A stretch of DNA of 43,739 bases from Novosphingobium resinovorum (GTDB lineage: Bacteria; Pseudomonadota; Alphaproteobacteria; Sphingomonadales; Sphingomonadaceae): contig NZ_BSFC01000036.1 of assembly GCF_027922145.1 (NCBI RefSeq), positions 1-43,739 on the forward strand. Reading direction: 5' to 3'. The position numbers and the translations under genes were made by a program. How positions within the stretch are numbered: position 1 is the first letter of the stretch; each line of letters starts with the position of its first letter. Below the pieces are notes generated by a model that ran no database searches, had not been told where the DNA came from, and was given only the letters and a program-made list of their open reading frames with translations. Positions 42,638 to 43,739 of the stretch are shown in pieces.

Positions 42638-43739
42638 TCAGGCCGCCATCTTCAACGACACAGGGATACTGCGACCCTCGACCGCAAGCTGCCCCGGCAT
42701 GCGCCATGTAGGAAGATCCAGCAGCCACTCGGCCGCGCGCGTGCGCACCAGCACGACATGCCCCGCGAGACACCCGGCCACGAGCAGCGGCACCGCTAGA
42801 AGCGGATAGGCCGCGCCGACCCAGATACTGCCGAGAAGCGGCGCCGCCCACCGTTCGATTGTGAAGGAAAGCGCCGGCATCAGCAGGAAGTGCATGAGAT
42901 AGATCGGCAAAGTCCGCTTTGCCAGCCAGGACGCAGGGCGGATCAGCGCCGATCCGCGCCGCGCGATGAGCATGCAGAGCATCGCCCCGGCCGCGACCGC
43001 CAGGATATCCACCGGTAGGAGAAACGTATCAGACTTCAGCGCGACTGCCGCTCCGACAAGGTATGCCGCCCCCAGCACGAGCACCCGCGATGCCGTCGCC
43101 CGTTCCACGAAGGCCAGCACCTCGCCTTTCATCCGCACGCCGGCGACGAAGAAGATCGCACACCGCAGCATCTTGGGCTCGTGCGCGGCAAGCTGCCCCT
43201 CGAACACGGTGCCCAGCACGGACAGAACCGCGCAGAGCAGCAATGTCGTCCAGACCGGCAGCGACAGGGTGATCCGCGTCAGCAGGTAATACATGCCGAG
43301 CGCCACCAGATACCACGACACTTGCGTCAACAGGAGCGCTGGCAGGAAGCGATTGGTCATGGCGACCTCGAACCACCAGCCCACGGGATCGATCGGCGCC
43401 AGGATCTGATAGATCGTTGCCCAGACGAAATAGAGATAGAGCGGCTTCACCAACCGGCTGCGCTGCGTATCCGGCCGCGGCTCCATGATCGAATCCGATG
43501 CAAGTATCCCCGAAACCAGGAAGAACAACGGCATGCGGACCGGGCGGATGAAACCGTTCACGACATGCCACGCCGCCGCCAGCTCAGCCTGGTTAGCCCA
43601 GGGCATATGCGCGATCTGCTCGCCCAAATGCATCATAACCACCAGCAGGATGCACCCCGCCTTGGCAAGATTGGGCCAGACAAGTGGTCGTGTCCCGCGG
43701 GGTGGTGTAGGAAGGTTTCCCTGAGAGGGTGGCCACCGT
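42638..43739 (-). CDS. Acyltransferase-3 family membrane protein (partial, cut by window edge)
   Basis: The reading frame stays open to the right edge, and the start is outside. The first in-frame candidate seen, GTG 43642, would cut the conserved first helix (LAKAGCILLVVMMHLGEQIA), so the real start is upstream. About 365 residues are visible, with around ten hydrophobic segments and MPLFFLVSGILASDSI, typical of the acyltransferase-3 (OafA/WecH/OpgC-like) family that acylates sugars or glycans from the cytoplasmic membrane. The acceptor is unknown. Downstream it meets the terminator of the 26-codon gene. Confidence 0.85.
   Translation of the reverse strand, partial: RWPPSQGNLPTPPRGTRPLVWPNLAKAGCILLVVMMHLGEQIAHMPWANQAELAAAWHVVNGFIRPVRMPLFFLVSGILASDSIMEPRPDTQRSRLVKPLYLYFVWATIYQILAPIDPVGWWFEVAMTNRFLPALLLTQVSWYLVALGMYYLLTRITLSLPVWTTLLLCAVLSVLGTVFEGQLAAHEPKMLRCAIFFVAGVRMKGEVLAFVERATASRVLVLGAAYLVGAAVALKSDTFLLPVDILAVAAGAMLCMLIARRGSALIRPASWLAKRTLPIYLMHFLLMPALSFTIERWAAPLLGSIWVGAAYPLLAVPLLVAGCLAGHVVLVRTRAAEWLLDLPTWRMPGQLAVEGRSIPVSLKMAA

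Overview
The window is high-GC alphaproteobacterial chromosome, most likely from a sphingomonad (Novosphingobium/Sphingobium-like). This is inferred from the mix of a TldD protease, a 69-aa CHCC zinc-finger protein of the NDUFS6 type, an NDUFA9-like reductase, a pair of DUF2171 proteins, an HxlR/azoreductase pair, an OprB porin and several short intergenic inverted-repeat families. No rRNA, replication origin or CRISPR array is visible. There is one tRNA.

Layout. (1) 1-9012: fructose utilisation. A LacI-type regulator and a shikimate-dehydrogenase-like gene run left, followed by a broken fructose-1,6-bisphosphatase. Divergent from them is a tight fruB-fruK-fruA operon (an EIIA-HPr-EI fusion, 1-phosphofructokinase and EIIBC) followed by an OprB porin, so outer-membrane entry, phosphorylating import and the second kinase step sit in one transcription direction. 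A 14-bp perfect palindrome overlaps the predicted promoter. (2) 9013-10694: a decayed stretch with a truncated AraC regulator and a remnant of a response-regulator receiver domain. (3) 10695-13856: three overlapping or abutting genes for exported proteins, the central one made of cysteine-rich Sel1/Hcp repeats. (4) 13874-19837: a lower-GC patch that looks acquired. It holds a Tat-exported S41 peptidase homologue, a tiny membrane protein, an IS21 transposase fragment, an unknown gene, a hipBA toxin-antitoxin pair with tandem operators, and a broken tyrosine integrase beside tRNA-Leu(CAG). (5) 20055-31521: mostly core genes (NDUFA9-like protein, DUF2171 pair, a lipoprotein PQQ-dehydrogenase/cytochrome c, a small lipoprotein, an L,D-transpeptidase, a GT61-like glycosyltransferase, NrdA, a GlsB-like membrane protein and NadB). 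(6) 31522-37534: a 56-aa zinc-ribbon-like gene, an ABC ATPase divergent from a cytochrome P450, an HxlR/azoreductase divergent pair, the zinc-finger protein and TldD. (7) 37707-43739: a small secreted protein, then an operon of a small membrane protein, a DCC-family thiol-disulfide oxidoreductase and an HTTM-like membrane protein, then GuaA, a structured intergenic region ending in a 26-codon gene with its own terminator, and an acyltransferase cut by the window edge.

The most interesting candidates are the small-TM/DCC/HTTM operon, which may be a membrane redox or carboxylase-like system, the three-gene exported Sel1 operon, the PQQ dehydrogenase that lacks the usual vicinal cysteines and carries an extra C-terminal domain, and short genes outside normal length cut-offs. 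All functions are inferred from sequence reading alone; no database search was run.
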